Program-made: the position numbers and the translations under genes | Notes under the pieces: generated by a model | The model's input: the letters and a program-made list of their open reading frames with translations, nothing else | Database searches by the model: none | What the model was told of the DNA's origin: nothing | NCBI GenBank assembly: GCA_017626325.1 | Contig: JAGAIZ010000082.1 | Location: 1 to 43,093, forward strand | Direction of reading: 5' to 3' | Length of the DNA stretch: 43,093 nt | Origin: Lachnospiraceae bacterium | GTDB lineage: Bacteria > Bacillota > Clostridia > Lachnospirales > Lachnospiraceae | In this document: positions 26,198-37,000 of the stretch, piece by piece | How positions within the stretch are numbered: the first letter of the stretch is position 1 | Layout of the letters: each line of letters starts with the position of its first letter

Positions 26198-26803
26198 CTA
26201 AAATTTTAAGATTCCATTGCGGTTCGTATGCCTTTTCTTATAGATCTCATAAGACAAAAGTACCTGTATAAACTCCGTAATCCAATCCCAATCCATAACG
26301 GTATCATGTTCCGGCATACGCGCCGGACTCTGCCCCATGCTGTTCCCCTGATTCACGCCGTTATTTTGATTCATATTGTTATACATACCGGAACTTACGC
26401 CGCCGTTAAACATATAGCCCATATTCGTATAATTTCCCATTTCTGCTCCGGCATTCAAGCCCGCATCCGCGCCATTGTCCGCCGTATTGGCTTCTGCAGC
26501 GCCACGGTCCGCCATGGCTCCCATCGCATTTGCCTGTTCCTCTTCCTGCTGTCTCTTAATTTTGTCCACAATAATCTGCGTCAACCGATAAATCTGCCAT
26601 TTATCCGGATATTCGTCATAAATCATGCTGCCTTCATAATCTATCTTATCTAATACCTCTGCTATGATTTTCTGATACTTCTTCGCCTCTGTCGGATACA
26701 TCTGCTGTAAATATTCCAAATCCCTCGTGACCGTATCCTCCTGCTGGTAATACATAGGCAGAGGATACGCCATATAGAAGGGTAATATTCTGGATTGCTT
26801 CAT
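26198..26803 (-). CDS. Hypothetical protein with Asn/Gly/Met-rich linker
   Basis: Not recognised. The 201 residues fall into three parts: an N-terminal helical block of about 85 residues starting MKQSRILPFYMAYPLPMYY and rich in Tyr; a low-complexity linker of about 80 residues rich in Asn, Gly, Met and Ala; and a short ordered end, VMDWDWITEFIQVLLSYEIYKKR. No signal peptide or transmembrane helix is seen. Composition recalls spore-coat-associated proteins, but this is only a resemblance. ATG 26803 is preferred because the predicted transcription start is about 26826, which would leave ATG 26824 almost leaderless. It heads the operon with the methyltransferase. Confidence 0.72.
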   Translation of the reverse strand: MKQSRILPFYMAYPLPMYYQQEDTVTRDLEYLQQMYPTEAKKYQKIIAEVLDKIDYEGSMIYDEYPDKWQIYRLTQIIVDKIKRQQEEEQANAMGAMADRGAAEANTADNGADAGLNAGAEMGNYTNMGYMFNGGVSSGMYNNMNQNNGVNQGNSMGQSPARMPEHDTVMDWDWITEFIQVLLSYEIYKKRHTNRNGILKF

Positions 26804-26832
26804 ACTGCACCAGCTTCCTGTCATTTTGTTTT

Positions 26833-26861
26833 ATTATATGCGCAATTTTTCGCCGTGTCAT
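26833..26861 (-). promoter_or_regulatory. Sigma-A promoter of the hypothetical-methyltransferase operon
   Basis: Minus strand: ATGACA (26861-26856), a 17-base spacer and a perfect TATAAT (26838-26833). It lies just past the ATP synthase terminator. Confidence 0.7.
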
Positions 26862-26900
26862 TCGTTATTTATTGAATCCTGATTTAATTTTTCTCTTAAA

Positions 26901-26935
26901 ATAAGAGGGAACGAGTCATACCCGCCCCCTCTTAT
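26901..26935 (-). terminator. Terminator of the ATP synthase operon
   Basis: The nine-base-pair stem ATAAGAGGG (26901-26909) with CCCTCTTAT (26927-26935) is followed on the minus strand by a TTTT run, 31 bases after the atpC stop. Confidence 0.85.
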
Positions 26936-26965
26936 ATCATGCATTTCAATTACAATCGTTATCTG

Positions 26966-27370
26966 TTATTTAACTGCCTCGATTCTGGCAACAGCACGCT
27001 TCAAAGACAGCTCCGCTCTCTTCATATCCGTTCCCGGCGCATGCTCTTTGATTCTCTCCTCGGCACGATGCATGGATTCCTCCGCGCGTTCCAGATCAAT
27101 CTCACCCGGCCATTCAATAATCTCTGCAAGGATCGTAACCTGATCCGGCAATACCTCCGCAAATCCCGCATGCAGCGCCGCCTCAGACACTTCCTCCCCA
27201 TTGGTAATCGTCAAAACACCCGGAGCAATAATCATTGTCATAGGGATATGATTCCTGTAGATACCGACTTCGCCCTCGATCGTATTGAATTCCACCATGG
27301 ACACTTCCTCTTCATAGAAAACTCTGTCCGGTGTAATAATTTTTAAAATAAAATTTCTGTCATCAGCCAT
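26966..27370 (-). CDS. atpC: ATP synthase epsilon subunit
   Basis: Central-stalk subunit of F1 that couples and inhibits rotation. The 134 residues show the beta-sandwich start FILKIITPDRVFYEEEVSMV, GEVGIYRNHIPM, and a C-terminal two-helix end with ERAEESMHRAEERI. The N-terminal DDRNF extension is short. It is the last gene of the ATP synthase operon, 30 bases after atpD and just before the terminator. Identification is secure from sequence and position. Confidence 0.96.
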   Translation of the reverse strand: MADDRNFILKIITPDRVFYEEEVSMVEFNTIEGEVGIYRNHIPMTMIIAPGVLTITNGEEVSEAALHAGFAEVLPDQVTILAEIIEWPGEIDLERAEESMHRAEERIKEHAPGTDMKRAELSLKRAVARIEAVK

Positions 27371-27400
27371 ATGCCGCCTGCTCCCTTCTGAAAATGTCTC

Positions 27401-28816
<1,416 letters not shown>

Positions 28817-28902
28817 TCACTTATATTTATTCCTGCGTGCAGTCCGTAGGCTTAACGCCGCGCGTTTTCTGATCCTGCCGCATTTACTCTGGTGCAATTT
28901 AC

Positions 28903-29766
28903 TTAGGAAATAGCGTTTGCACCTGCAATAATTTCTGTTAATTCCTGTGTAATAGATCCCTGACGTGCCCTGTTGTACATCAGTGATAAATGATCTATCA
29001 TTTCCTCAGCATTGCTTGTTGCGGAATCCATCGCCTGCATTCTCGCACCGTTCTCACTGGCAACCGCCTCTACCAATCCGCCGTAGATCAGGCTTGTCAC
29101 ATATTTCGGAATAATAAGGTCAAGCGCCTCATCGTCCTCCGGCTCGAAATTCATCAATGCCTTACTGCCTGTCTCCTGCGGGTTGTCCTCAGTCTGCACC
29201 GGTTCTACCGGAAGAAGCTTCAGAAGCTTCGGCTCATGCACAACCGTATTCTTAAACCCTGTATAGGCGAGGTATATTTCTCCGATCTCTCCTGCGGCAA
29301 AAGAATCAAGTAAGGTCTGGCTGATATGCATTGCATCCATATAAGACGGTTCCTCAATCACATCGGAATAATCCCTGGCAATCTCATAACCATAACGGTG
29401 CAGCGCATCCTTTCCTTTCTTACCGATCGCATAAATAATCAGGTCTTCTTTCTGAAAATCTCCGTTTGTGATCAGCTTCACGATATTGGAATTATACCCG
29501 CCCGCAAGACCTCTGTTGGAAGTAATCACAACGACCGCCTTCTTCGCGGAATCTCCCGCCTTCAAATAAGGATGGTTCAAATTACCGGTTTTCGCCAGCA
29601 TGGAATTCACCGTCTCATACATACAGTTAAAGTACGCCTTCGACTGCTCCGCACGCTGTTTCGCTCTTTGCAGCTTAACGGTAGAAACGAGTTTCATCGC
29701 TTTGGTAATCTGCTGAGTACTCTGAATACTGCCTTTACGACGTTTTATGTCTCTCATTGACGCCAT
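28903..29766 (-). CDS. atpG: ATP synthase gamma subunit
   Basis: Rotor shaft inside the alpha3-beta3 ring. The 287 residues begin MASMRDIKRRKGSIQSTQQI and end ARQGSITQELTEIIAGANAI, both strongly conserved. The start at 29766 has GAGGG seven bases upstream; an internal ATG three codons on is less favoured. It lies between atpA and atpD in the standard order. Confidence 0.97.
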   Translation of the reverse strand: MASMRDIKRRKGSIQSTQQITKAMKLVSTVKLQRAKQRAEQSKAYFNCMYETVNSMLAKTGNLNHPYLKAGDSAKKAVVVITSNRGLAGGYNSNIVKLITNGDFQKEDLIIYAIGKKGKDALHRYGYEIARDYSDVIEEPSYMDAMHISQTLLDSFAAGEIGEIYLAYTGFKNTVVHEPKLLKLLPVEPVQTEDNPQETGSKALMNFEPEDDEALDLIIPKYVTSLIYGGLVEAVASENGARMQAMDSATSNAEEMIDHLSLMYNRARQGSITQELTEIIAGANAIS

Positions 29767-29852
29767 AGCATTACCCTCTTCTTTCCAGTCCCTTCATGCA
29801 TCTCAGATGTTACCCATCCGCTTACATTGCCGGACTATTTACAGATTTCACT

Positions 29853-31361
<1,509 letters not shown>

Positions 31362-31390
31362 TCATACGCACCTTTCTTCACTTTTATGAT

Positions 31391-31936
31391 TTAGATCTGA
31401 ACTTTCAACAATTCTCTTTGAAGTTCATTTAATTTAGTACTGATACTGCTGTCTACGACCCTGTCGCCAATACGGATTACCATACCGCCGATCAGCGCCG
31501 CGTCCACTTTGTAATGCATTTCCATTGATTTATATTCTGTCGTATCGAGCAGCTTCTGCTCAATCTTCCTGCGCTGCTCTTCCTTCAGGGGAACAGCCGT
31601 AGTCACCGTAGCAATGCCTATTCCCTTGTACTTCTTGACCTCTGCGACAAAATAAGCAAGAATTTCATCCATTTCTTTATAACGGTCTTTGGAAATAATG
31701 ATAGTCAGAAAACCCAACAATTCTTTGGATATTCTTCCCCGAAACACATTCTCAGCAACCTGAATCTTTTCCTCCTTGATAATCTTGGGATGATTCATCA
31801 GCTTGCCGAAGTCTTCGTTCTGTTTCAGGATATCCTGAAGCTGTTCGATTTCTTCTAACAGGACGTCTATCTTATTTTCTTCGACTGCAAGTTCGAATAA
31901 CGCATCACCGTATGTCTTTGAAATCAGCTTAGCCAT
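31391..31936 (-). CDS. atpH: ATP synthase delta subunit
   Basis: Links F1 to the peripheral stalk. The 181 residues contain YGDALFELAVEENK near the start and IGGMVIRIGDRVVDSSI followed by LNELQRELL at the end, as in the family. Its ATG lies inside the 3' end of atpF, with a 13-base overlap, so translation is coupled. Confidence 0.95.
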   Translation of the reverse strand: MAKLISKTYGDALFELAVEENKIDVLLEEIEQLQDILKQNEDFGKLMNHPKIIKEEKIQVAENVFRGRISKELLGFLTIIISKDRYKEMDEILAYFVAEVKKYKGIGIATVTTAVPLKEEQRRKIEQKLLDTTEYKSMEMHYKVDAALIGGMVIRIGDRVVDSSISTKLNELQRELLKVQI

Positions 31937-32484
31937 GTGCCCTCACCTATTTCTTTCAGTGTTTCCTCAATCAGACTGTCCTGTACAGTCGTGTCAATTG
32001 CCGCGTTTACTACCTTGCCCGCAAGCATGGACGCCAATACCACCATCTCACGCTTCACTTCATCGGCAGCCTTCTTCTTCTCAAGCTCCGCTTCCACATT
32101 CGCTCTCTCAATAATCCTGGCTGCTTCTTCCTTCGCATCCGCTACAATCTTATTCTCGTTAGCAAGCGCTTTCTTTCTTGCTTCCGACAGAATTGTCTCG
32201 GCTTCCTTATCAATATCTTTTAATTTGGCTTCATACTCTTCCTTCAGCGCACGCGCGTTTTCCATATCAGCCGCCGCAGTATCCAGCTCATTCTTAATCC
32301 GGTCCTGTCTGTTCTGCATCATATTTCTTACCGGATTAAATAAGAGATGGGACGCAATCAGGAACAATGCAAATACGGCAATAATCATCAAAGCAGAATC
32401 CGTGATCAACTGCAGATCCAAATCAAAAAGTCTCGGTTCCATCTCCGCAGATGCCAGCACTAACCCTGTAGCTAATGTTTTCAA
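31924..32484 (-). CDS. atpF: ATP synthase b subunit (TTG start)
   Basis: Membrane-anchored peripheral stalk subunit. The 186 residues show an N-terminal transmembrane helix (about 32-50, ALMIIAVFALFLIASHLLF), then NPVRNMMQNRQDRI and a long charged coiled coil. The only start with a good site is TTG at 32484, eight bases after AGGAGG; an internal ATG at residue 15 has none. A TTG start may set lower expression relative to subunit c. Confidence 0.93.
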   Translation of the reverse strand: MKTLATGLVLASAEMEPRLFDLDLQLITDSALMIIAVFALFLIASHLLFNPVRNMMQNRQDRIKNELDTAAADMENARALKEEYEAKLKDIDKEAETILSEARKKALANENKIVADAKEEAARIIERANVEAELEKKKAADEVKREMVVLASMLAGKVVNAAIDTTVQDSLIEETLKEIGEGTWLS

Positions 32485-32523
32485 GTTCTCAGCCTCCTTT
32501 CTTTATAGTCTGCCAGAGGCTTC

Positions 32524-32796
<273 letters not shown>

Positions 32797-32842
32797 TTAG
32801 TCTTTTAAAATTTAAAAATGGTAATTTCAAAAATATTCATAC

Positions 32843-33565
32843 CTACTCTTCCGTCTCACAGGCATTGGCAATATATGTCATTGTCAGCATACAGAATACA
32901 TACGTCTGAATTGCTCCGGAGAACAGATCAAAATAAACATGAAGCGCTGCCGGCCAGACAATCGCTATCTTACTGAGCAGTCCGTAGATCAGCGCCATCA
33001 TTACCGTGCCTGATAATACGTTCGCAAACAGACGCAGCGACAACGAAATCGGAACGGCAATATCGCCAATAATATTAATAGGCGCCCAGATAGGCCATGG
33101 ATCGCATAGGCCAGCGATAACGCCCTTTACCTTCTGATATTTGAACTGGTTGAAATGAATCAGCACAAACGTCATAATACCCAGCGCAAACGTCACGCCG
33201 TAATCTGCCGTGGGCGGTCTTAAGCCGAACAGCCCCGAGATATTGCTCAGGAAAATAAAGATAAAAATCGTTCCGATATAATTACGGAATTTCGGACTGA
33301 ACCTTCCCATAACGCCGCCGATCATATTGTCGAGCATCTCTACCACCATTTCAACAATATTCTGGAACGTACCCGGTACGTCCGACGCATGCTTCATGGC
33401 ACGGTTGGCGGCAATACAGAAGCCGACAATCACAAGCATTACGATCAGGACACATACATGCGTAGTCGTTATCCATACAGTCTGCCCGAACAATTCATAA
33501 GAAAACACTCCGTGAATCATAAAGTCAATATCCGCCGCAGACGACAACAAGATTCCTTGTCCCAT
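32843..33565 (-). CDS. atpB: ATP synthase a subunit
   Basis: Membrane stator that forms the ion half-channels against the c ring. The 240 residues predict five to six transmembrane helices with the essential Arg in SLSLRLFANVLSG and a conserved late helix ending QTYVFCMLTMTYI. AGGAGGTGA precedes the ATG. It lies between the AtpI-like gene and atpE. Confidence 0.96.
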   Translation of the reverse strand: MGQGILLSSAADIDFMIHGVFSYELFGQTVWITTTHVCVLIVMLVIVGFCIAANRAMKHASDVPGTFQNIVEMVVEMLDNMIGGVMGRFSPKFRNYIGTIFIFIFLSNISGLFGLRPPTADYGVTFALGIMTFVLIHFNQFKYQKVKGVIAGLCDPWPIWAPINIIGDIAVPISLSLRLFANVLSGTVMMALIYGLLSKIAIVWPAALHVYFDLFSGAIQTYVFCMLTMTYIANACETEE

Positions 33566-33620
33566 AGTCTCACCTCCTTATTACACTTTTTTTATGATTT
33601 AATTTTCCATAAGAACAAAA

Positions 33621-34052
33621 TTAAATTTTAAATACTTTCTCACTGATCCTGCGGATTACCGGGTTTAAATATGCCGATACTTTCATGCCCATATACCCGC
33701 AGAACGCAAAAATCGGATTCGCAAAATCCGTATAGATCAACGCCAGAATCACGAGCACGATCACAAAATAGCGGACGAGGTTATTCGTCCCCACCGTCTT
33801 GCCCGCATCCTTCGATGCCATGTCCAGACTGCGGTTCAACGACCACCACATATGCACCGAACCGGCAACCGCAAGGATAACGCCGATCCACAATCCGATA
33901 CTGTACGACGGCTTCCGGCTGATACACAGCAGGATGATCTCAAATACAACGCCGTATAACACGATCCCCAGACAAAGATCAAATAGAGTCGGATCAATTT
34001 TCTTCTTCAATGAACAGCCTCCGTTTCCTTCCGCTTCCATAATATATGTCAT
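33621..34052 (-). CDS. atpI: ATP synthase subunit I (AtpI-like), four-helix membrane protein
   Basis: Accessory protein thought to help assemble the c ring. The 143 residues predict four transmembrane helices: FDLCLGIVLYGVVFEIILLC, IGLWIGVILAVAGSVHMWW, YFVIVLVILALIYTDF and the following NPIFAFCGYMG. Sequence alone is weakly conserved in this family, so the call leans on position. Its ATG overlaps the stop of the upstream AtpZ-like gene by four bases (ATGA). A short basic tail follows the last helix. Confidence 0.82.
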   Translation of the reverse strand: MTYIMEAEGNGGCSLKKKIDPTLFDLCLGIVLYGVVFEIILLCISRKPSYSIGLWIGVILAVAGSVHMWWSLNRSLDMASKDAGKTVGTNNLVRYFVIVLVILALIYTDFANPIFAFCGYMGMKVSAYLNPVIRRISEKVFKI

Positions 34053-34324
34053 TCCTTCGTATGTCCGGTCTTCTTCTCTCCATGATCCGTACTGCGCTTT
34101 CTGGTTACCGCAGGCTGCTCATAAATCCGCCTTGCAAACCGGAAAACATTCGTAAATCCTGCCAGCGCGCCGACGAAAAACAACGCCACTGTGAAAACGG
34201 AAGAATCAAGCTTCCTGTCTATGAATATACCCAGAAAAGTGCAAATAAAAATGGGAACCAGCATGTTAATACCGAACTGCGTTATCATCGTAAGCGCCTG
34301 ATAAACATTTCTATTATATTTCAC
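34049..34324 (-). CDS. atpZ: AtpZ-like protein, first gene of the ATP synthase operon
   Basis: Small two-helix membrane protein of the ATPase_gene1 type, found at the head of many Firmicute ATP synthase operons and linked to c-ring assembly or magnesium uptake. The 91 residues show helix 1, FGINMLVPIFICTFLGIFI, the turn DRKLDSS and helix 2, FTVALFFVGALAGFTNVF, ending in a charged tail. The start is GTG at 34324, with AAGGG close ahead. It overlaps the AtpI-like gene by four bases. Confidence 0.85.
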   Translation of the reverse strand: MKYNRNVYQALTMITQFGINMLVPIFICTFLGIFIDRKLDSSVFTVALFFVGALAGFTNVFRFARRIYEQPAVTRKRSTDHGEKKTGHTKE

Positions 34325-34420
34325 AGCCCTTCCCTTCTTATTCTTCCAGAATATATTATTATCTTATACAGTTATAAGCGTTAGGCATCTTGTATCTGAC
34401 AAACGAAACCTAATAGAAAA

Positions 34421-34449
34421 ATTATACCCATTTTTGGTAGTTATGTCTA
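34421..34449 (-). promoter_or_regulatory. Sigma-A promoter of the ATP synthase operon
   Basis: Minus strand: TAGACA (34449-34444), a 17-base spacer and a perfect TATAAT (34426-34421). The leader would be about 90 bases. The rest of the 34325-34617 gap is AT-rich and holds the divergent DUF402 promoter. Confidence 0.72.
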
Positions 34450-34528
34450 GCAGAATCGTGAAAAATTGTTGAATCTTAACAACAATCCATAAGCAGAATA
34501 ATTAGCGCGGCTATTTAAAATAATTACG

Positions 34529-34557
34529 TTGACTTTTTAATTCTCTCAGTGTAACGT
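34529..34557 (+). promoter_or_regulatory. Candidate promoter of the DUF402 gene
   Basis: TTGACT (34529-34534), a 17-base spacer and TAACGT (34552-34557), an imperfect -10. A second -10-like TATAAG lies a little downstream. Confidence 0.45.
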
Positions 34558-34617
34558 ATCGTATAAGAATATTACTTTACACGGAATATTTCATCTTCAA
34601 ACCACACAGGAGGTACT

Positions 34618-35106
34618 ATGACTGCTCCCATCCTATACCGCAAAAGACTGATCCCCGAAGAATGCATACTGCTGAAGGACGATACGGTTCTGTATCGCGA
34701 CGATAAGATTATCGTGACCGGCTGGAATTCCCTCAAGCCGCGCAAGGATCTGCATCACGGCAGCTCCTGCTATTATCTGGAGGAGGGCATTAAAGTAAGC
34801 CGCTTCTGCCGGGCGGACAATTCCCTGCTGTACTGGTACTGCGATATTGTGGATTATGATTATAACAAAAACACCGATACCTATGTCGTAACCGATCTTC
34901 TGGCGGACGTCATCGTATATCCTGACGGATTTGTAAAGGTTGTGGATCTGGACGAACTGGTGACCGCCCAGGAATCCTGTCTTCTGACAGATGATATGCT
35001 TAGGAAGGCGATTCTGCGCCTGAATCACCTGCTGGAAATCATCTATGCCGGAGCTTTTCCCGGGCTGCTGGCGCCGATCGAACAATATTCCGGCGATAAC
35101 GTATGA
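34618..35106 (+). CDS. DUF402 family protein, possible nucleotide phosphatase
   Basis: Member of the DUF402/FomD-like family; some relatives are nucleoside di- or triphosphatases. The 162 residues show the family core: WYCDIVDYDYNKNTDTYVVTDLLADVIVYPDGFVKV in part, with the acidic DLLADV and DLDEL residues expected to bind metal. AGGAGG precedes the ATG by five bases. It is a single gene between a promoter and a strong terminator. Substrate unknown. Confidence 0.83.
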   Translation: MTAPILYRKRLIPEECILLKDDTVLYRDDKIIVTGWNSLKPRKDLHHGSSCYYLEEGIKVSRFCRADNSLLYWYCDIVDYDYNKNTDTYVVTDLLADVIVYPDGFVKVVDLDELVTAQESCLLTDDMLRKAILRLNHLLEIIYAGAFPGLLAPIEQYSGDNV

Positions 35107-35137
35107 TATTTATATTGTTTACTCGGTGTACACAGAA

Positions 35138-35177
35138 TAAGCGCAGGCCGATGCATTTGCTTTCCGGTCTGCGCTTA
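35138..35177 (+). terminator. Terminator after the DUF402 gene
   Basis: A 13-base-pair stem with one G-T pair, 35138-35150 with 35165-35177, is followed by GTTTTT on plus. Confidence 0.9.
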
Positions 35178-35218
35178 GTTTTTCCAAAACCGTGATCCTA
35201 TCGATTACAATAGTTATT

Positions 35219-36418
35219 TTAATAGAAAATATGCCCGCCGATCGTATACTTCGGCGTGATCCCTTCCACCGGTGTTCTGAAATAAACACAGTTTCCTACA
35301 TTGGTGGTGCCGCTCATCACTTCGTCTGCCGCCTGATAACAACTGCTGGTAGCTCTGCCTTCCGCCAGCGCCAGCGCCAGTCTTCCGCTGGCAACCGGGG
35401 AGAACTGTCCCGATTGGTATATAACGCCCGTTACCGTGTCAGGGTATACAGAACTGAGTACGCGGTTTATCACAACGGAGCCTACCGCCACCTGTCCGGT
35501 ATAGGATTCGCCGCCGGCTTCGCAATATATCAGATTGGCCAGAAGGTATCGGTCGCCGTCCCCGAAGCTTACTTCCGAAATATCTCTCCAGCTCGACTGC
35601 GCCGCCAGTTCTGCCATACGGATTTCCTCCGCCAGCTTCGCCCGCAGAGCGGTAAGATTCTCTTCCTGCTCTTTAATCTGCTGTTCATAGGCAAGCGCCG
35701 CAGCCTCCGCATCGGAAATCTGACTGTCCGTAGCATGAATTGAGTTGGACGTCTGGCTGACAAGGCCGGACACGCGGCTTTGCTCTGCCACTACCTGCAC
35801 CTTATAATCATCCAGTTGCGCTTTATCCTCTTCCATCTTCACCTTCGCCGCCTCAAGCTCCGCCGCTTTCTGCTCCATAGCGGCCTGCGCGTCCTTATAG
35901 CTTTGCAGCACTTTCTGCTGATAATCGGATAACTGCTCAATATAACTGTTCTTATTCAGGAAATCCGAGAAGCTTCCCGCCGAGAAAAACAATTCCATAT
36001 AGAGGGAATCGCTTCTCTCATACATGAATTGAATCTGCTCCTTCATGGAAGCATACTGCTCGTCCTTTAGCCGGATCGCCTCCTCCAGCTCCCGGTTGAT
36101 CTGCTCGATCTCCAGATTCAGATCTTCAATCTCCGCTTCCTTATCTGTAATCTTTGATTCCAGATCATTCAGATTATTGCTTACCTGAGAAAGTTCCGTA
36201 TTTAATGTTGTCAAAGTACCCTGCAGAGAATCCAACTGCTCATTCAGACCCTTCAGGTTCTCTTCTGTTTCATTCAGTTTATTCTCCGTGTCCTTCTTCT
36301 CCCGCTCAGCCTGGTTGATTAGCTGTTTCGTCTCCTCCGTCGCATACACAGAAACAGACAGAGCGGTACACAGCAGAATCAGCGCCAGACAGGCGGCAAT
36401 CTTCCGCACTTTCTCCAT
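35219..36418 (-). CDS. Coiled-coil SleB-like cell wall hydrolase
   Basis: Secreted peptidoglycan hydrolase. The 399 residues begin with a signal peptide (about 1-26, ACLALILLCTALSVSVYA). A long coiled coil of about 230 residues follows (PcsB/CwlO-like heptads), and the C-terminal 115 residues form a SleB/CwlJ Hydrolase_2 domain: LLANLIYCEAGGESYTGQVA, AVGSVVINRVLSS, QFSPV and CVYFRTP. The first Glu of EAGGE is the expected catalytic acid. GGAGGAG precedes the ATG. The coiled coil suggests control by an FtsEX-like or divisome partner, as known for PcsB; inference. It is the last gene of the wall cluster, 29 bases after rpiB. Confidence 0.9.
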   Translation of the reverse strand: MEKVRKIAACLALILLCTALSVSVYATEETKQLINQAEREKKDTENKLNETEENLKGLNEQLDSLQGTLTTLNTELSQVSNNLNDLESKITDKEAEIEDLNLEIEQINRELEEAIRLKDEQYASMKEQIQFMYERSDSLYMELFFSAGSFSDFLNKNSYIEQLSDYQQKVLQSYKDAQAAMEQKAAELEAAKVKMEEDKAQLDDYKVQVVAEQSRVSGLVSQTSNSIHATDSQISDAEAAALAYEQQIKEQEENLTALRAKLAEEIRMAELAAQSSWRDISEVSFGDGDRYLLANLIYCEAGGESYTGQVAVGSVVINRVLSSVYPDTVTGVIYQSGQFSPVASGRLALALAEGRATSSCYQAADEVMSGTTNVGNCVYFRTPVEGITPKYTIGGHIFY

Positions 36419-36447
36419 AAGCTCCTCCGTTTACCGCAACCGAAGCG

Positions 36448-36879
36448 TTATTCCTGTTCAATCAGATTCACTCTTCTTTGATGTCTCTCTTCTCCGGAAA
36501 ATTCCGTTCCCAGGAAAGTATCTACAATGCCAAGGGCAAGATTCTCGCCTACAATGCCCGCACCCATGGCAAGCACATTTGCGTCATTGTGCAGTCTTGT
36601 CAGTTTCGCGGATACCGTGTCCGCACAGAGCGCACAGCGGATACCTTTCACCTTGTTCGCCGTAATGGAGATACCGATACCGGTCGTACAGATTACGATG
36701 CCCTTCTCGCACTCTCCCTTTGCTACCGCTTCCGCAACCGCACGTCCGAACACCGGATAATCGCAGGAGCTTTTATCATAACACCCGCAATCTCTGCATT
36801 CAATCCCCTGCTCCTTTAAATGGGCGATCACCTTCTCCTTCAAATCAAATCCGCCATGGTCGCTTCCAATCGCTATCAT
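36448..36879 (-). CDS. rpiB: Ribose-5-phosphate isomerase B
   Basis: Interconverts ribose-5-phosphate and ribulose-5-phosphate in the pentose phosphate pathway. The 143 residues show GSDHGGFDLK (Asp7, His8), the catalytic Cys64 region VICTTGIGIS and RLHNDANVLAMG. The residue after the Cys is Thr, where Gly is common. AGGAGGG precedes the ATG. Together with the Sua5-type gene upstream it recalls the Bacillus ywlC-ywlF neighbourhood. Confidence 0.94.
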   Translation of the reverse strand: MIAIGSDHGGFDLKEKVIAHLKEQGIECRDCGCYDKSSCDYPVFGRAVAEAVAKGECEKGIVICTTGIGISITANKVKGIRCALCADTVSAKLTRLHNDANVLAMGAGIVGENLALGIVDTFLGTEFSGEERHQRRVNLIEQE

Positions 36880-37000
36880 ACCTGTTCCCTCCTATTATAC
36901 ATTATAATTGTTATTTAATATTTTGCAGCTTTTATTCTCTCTACATAAATATTCTACCATATATTCCATGCATTCAAAACAGTCTTTTGGACAACATTAG

